This document shows positions 13,503 through 14,678 of a stretch of 14,678 bases of DNA, one piece after another. The notes below the pieces were generated by a model. It had not been told where the DNA came from. It worked only from the letters and a program-made list of their open reading frames with translations, and did not search any database. The position numbers and the translations under genes are program-made. The stretch comes from Thioglobus_B sp964566765 (GTDB taxonomy: Bacteria > Pseudomonadota > Gammaproteobacteria > PS1 > Pseudothioglobaceae), in contig CAZMJI010000026.1 in the NCBI GenBank assembly GCA_964566765.1, positions 1-14,678 on the forward strand, given 5' to 3'. Position 1 is the stretch's first letter. Every line of letters starts with the position of its first letter.

Positions 13503-14678
13503 TTAAAGAGACTTAATACAGCGCACACTCAGACCACTGGAAGCACCTATCGTGCCACGCGAATAACCAGACGAAGTAATCTCAATTGCCTCTGCTCGGT
13601 GATACGGCAAGAAATTACCTGCATAATATTCATGAGTCTTGGACCAATATCGTCCGATAGTACCCACATCTCTCAGCTGGGTGCCACTGACGCCGTTTTC
13701 TTGACGATAGCCAGAAGTTGGCAATTTCAAGAAACTACTAAAGGCTGTGGTTGTGTTGGTGATCTCAGTCTCATTAATCAGATCGGTAATACTTGGCAAC
13801 TCAAAACCGGATGGACAAATATCATTGGTGCCACCATTGCCCCAAGAGCTAGCACGCTCGGTACCATCACTATCGGCCGTGGTCCAGTCATAGACATTGT
13901 CGCCCAAAGGATCAGATCTAACGTAAAAATTGCCATGTCCTGGTGTCAAGGTGGTGGCACGCGTGGTGGTGAGCGATGAGGTTCTGACCTGATGCCCATC
14001 TTTGGCACGACCCCATTGATACAAATCACCATGACAATCGCTATCATTAGCGGTGGTGCAAATTCGAGTCGCACCCAGATTACGATCTAGCCAGACACGA
14101 CCGGTGATTGGTGAGGTCACAGTCAAATAAGTTAGGCCATCAAAATTAATGGTGTCACTATCCAGGCGAATTCTTTGCTGACGCTCAACCCAGTCTAAAC
14201 GAGTTAAATCCATTTGTGCACTGGGTCTGAACGCCTGTTGGTCAAACACAAAGCGCGTGGGCTTGTCGTCAGTCAGGGGCAATTGAAGCTTTAATTTGGC
14301 ATAACTACGTCGATCAATCCGATCATTGTCCTCTTGTCCCAACTCCAAGCTAGTGGCTGCTGAAAGTTGCAATTCAAGACCCAATGTGGTGCGTGTAATT
14401 GCGGCTGCCGGCACTTGATCCCAAAAAGAATAGCTACCTTTGACCTTCGCCCAGGGCGTGTAAGGCATCTGTCCTGAGAAATTTAAATCATAGCCCGATG
14501 ACACACGCTCTACTCGATCATCAATGGTTTTATCGCCCGAGAGTGGGTGATAGTAGTTGGTGCTAAGTTGAAAGTTGCTGCGTTGATACTCCAGACCCAA
14601 AGAAGCACGCTGATGCTTAGACCGAGTTTCGTAGTCCACAAATAAGTTAATACCCGCAATAGATTGCCCCGCTTCCAG
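13503..14678 (-). CDS. Inverse autotransporter barrel with FISUMP passenger, C-terminal part (5' end outside window)
   Basis: The frame is open to the right window edge and stops at TAA 13505-13503, so 391 C-terminal residues are visible and the N-terminus is missing. The first part (to about base 14165) is an outer membrane beta-barrel of the intimin/invasin (inverse autotransporter) type. It has alternating strands, NYYHPLSG, SSGYDLNFSGQMPY, TLGLEL and a closing segment DWVERQQRIRL. After a short linker comes a FISUMP domain (Fibrobacter succinogenes major paralogous domain): GRVWLDRNLGA, GDLYQWGRAKDGHQ, CPSGFELPS, LKLPTSGYR, GRYWSKT and SVRCIKSL, with four cysteines. There are no Ig-like repeats between barrel and passenger, unlike classical intimins. 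It probably exposes a single globular domain on the surface, perhaps as an adhesin; the ligand is unknown. It lies 123 bases upstream of copA on the same strand. Confidence 0.85.
   Translation of the reverse strand: MEAGQSIAGINLFVDYETRSKHQRASLGLEYQRSNFQLSTNYYHPLSGDKTIDDRVERVSSGYDLNFSGQMPYTPWAKVKGSYSFWDQVPAAAITRTTLGLELQLSAATSLELGQEDNDRIDRRSYAKLKLQLPLTDDKPTRFVFDQQAFRPSAQMDLTRLDWVERQQRIRLDSDTINFDGLTYLTVTSPITGRVWLDRNLGATRICTTANDSDCHGDLYQWGRAKDGHQVRTSSLTTTRATTLTPGHGNFYVRSDPLGDNVYDWTTADSDGTERASSWGNGGTNDICPSGFELPSITDLINETEITNTTTAFSSFLKLPTSGYRQENGVSGTQLRDVGTIGRYWSKTHEYYAGNFLPYHRAEAIEITSSGYSRGTIGASSGLSVRCIKSL

Noticed and set aside
13599..13979. 126-codon open frame on the + strand
   Set aside because: It is antisense to the FISUMP coding region, which has clear domain motifs; a shadow frame.

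Overview
The window looks like chromosomal DNA of a gammaproteobacterium. The support is the divergent ffh / ypjD (CcsA-like) pair, the linked rnc-era-recO-pdxJ-acpS operon with overlapping genes, a ubiquinone-pathway ubiG, and protein sequences that read as typical proteobacterial orthologues. No finer taxonomic assignment is safe from the sequence alone. Coding density is very high. There is no gene-free stretch above 130 bases, and no rRNA, tRNA, insertion sequence, CRISPR array or convincing intrinsic terminator was seen.

Layout. (1) Bases 1-4378 hold the 3' end of an MFS transporter gene (+), ffh (-), ypjD (+) and lepA (-), which alternate in strand and meet in overlapping stop codons. 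(2) Bases 4425-5950 hold a bcp/PrxQ-type peroxiredoxin that may start leaderlessly at GTG, ubiG coupled to it by an ATGA overlap, and a small exported protein of unknown function, all on the + strand. (3) Bases 5947-9310 are a housekeeping operon on the - strand, transcribed rnc > era > recO > pdxJ > acpS, with every junction overlapping by 4-8 bases. lepB, which commonly sits between lepA and rnc in gammaproteobacteria, is absent, and lepA lies downstream of the operon instead of upstream. (4) Bases 9371-14678 look like an accessory segment. It holds a stand-alone protein that resembles the Cas6/Cmx6 family (CRISPR RNA endoribonuclease, RAMP fold) with no CRISPR array or other cas gene, an exported protein with two thioredoxin domains (CPYC and CPDC), a Cu+-type P1B ATPase facing it, and the C-terminal part of an inverse autotransporter whose passenger is a FISUMP domain.

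How the parts work together. Regions 1-3 cover co-translational membrane targeting, elongation, cytochrome c biogenesis or related membrane functions, peroxide defence, quinone synthesis, and the RNA processing / ribosome maturation / recombination / vitamin B6 / acyl-carrier-protein activation operon. Region 4 suggests envelope redox and copper homeostasis next to a surface protein. What the orphan Cas6-like protein does is unknown and is the most interesting open question here. A separate regulatory observation is that all three divergent intergenic spacers carry the same heptamer TATTATA. It reads as a perfect TATAAT on the - strand and TATTAT on the + strand, so each may be a shared bidirectional -10 element.
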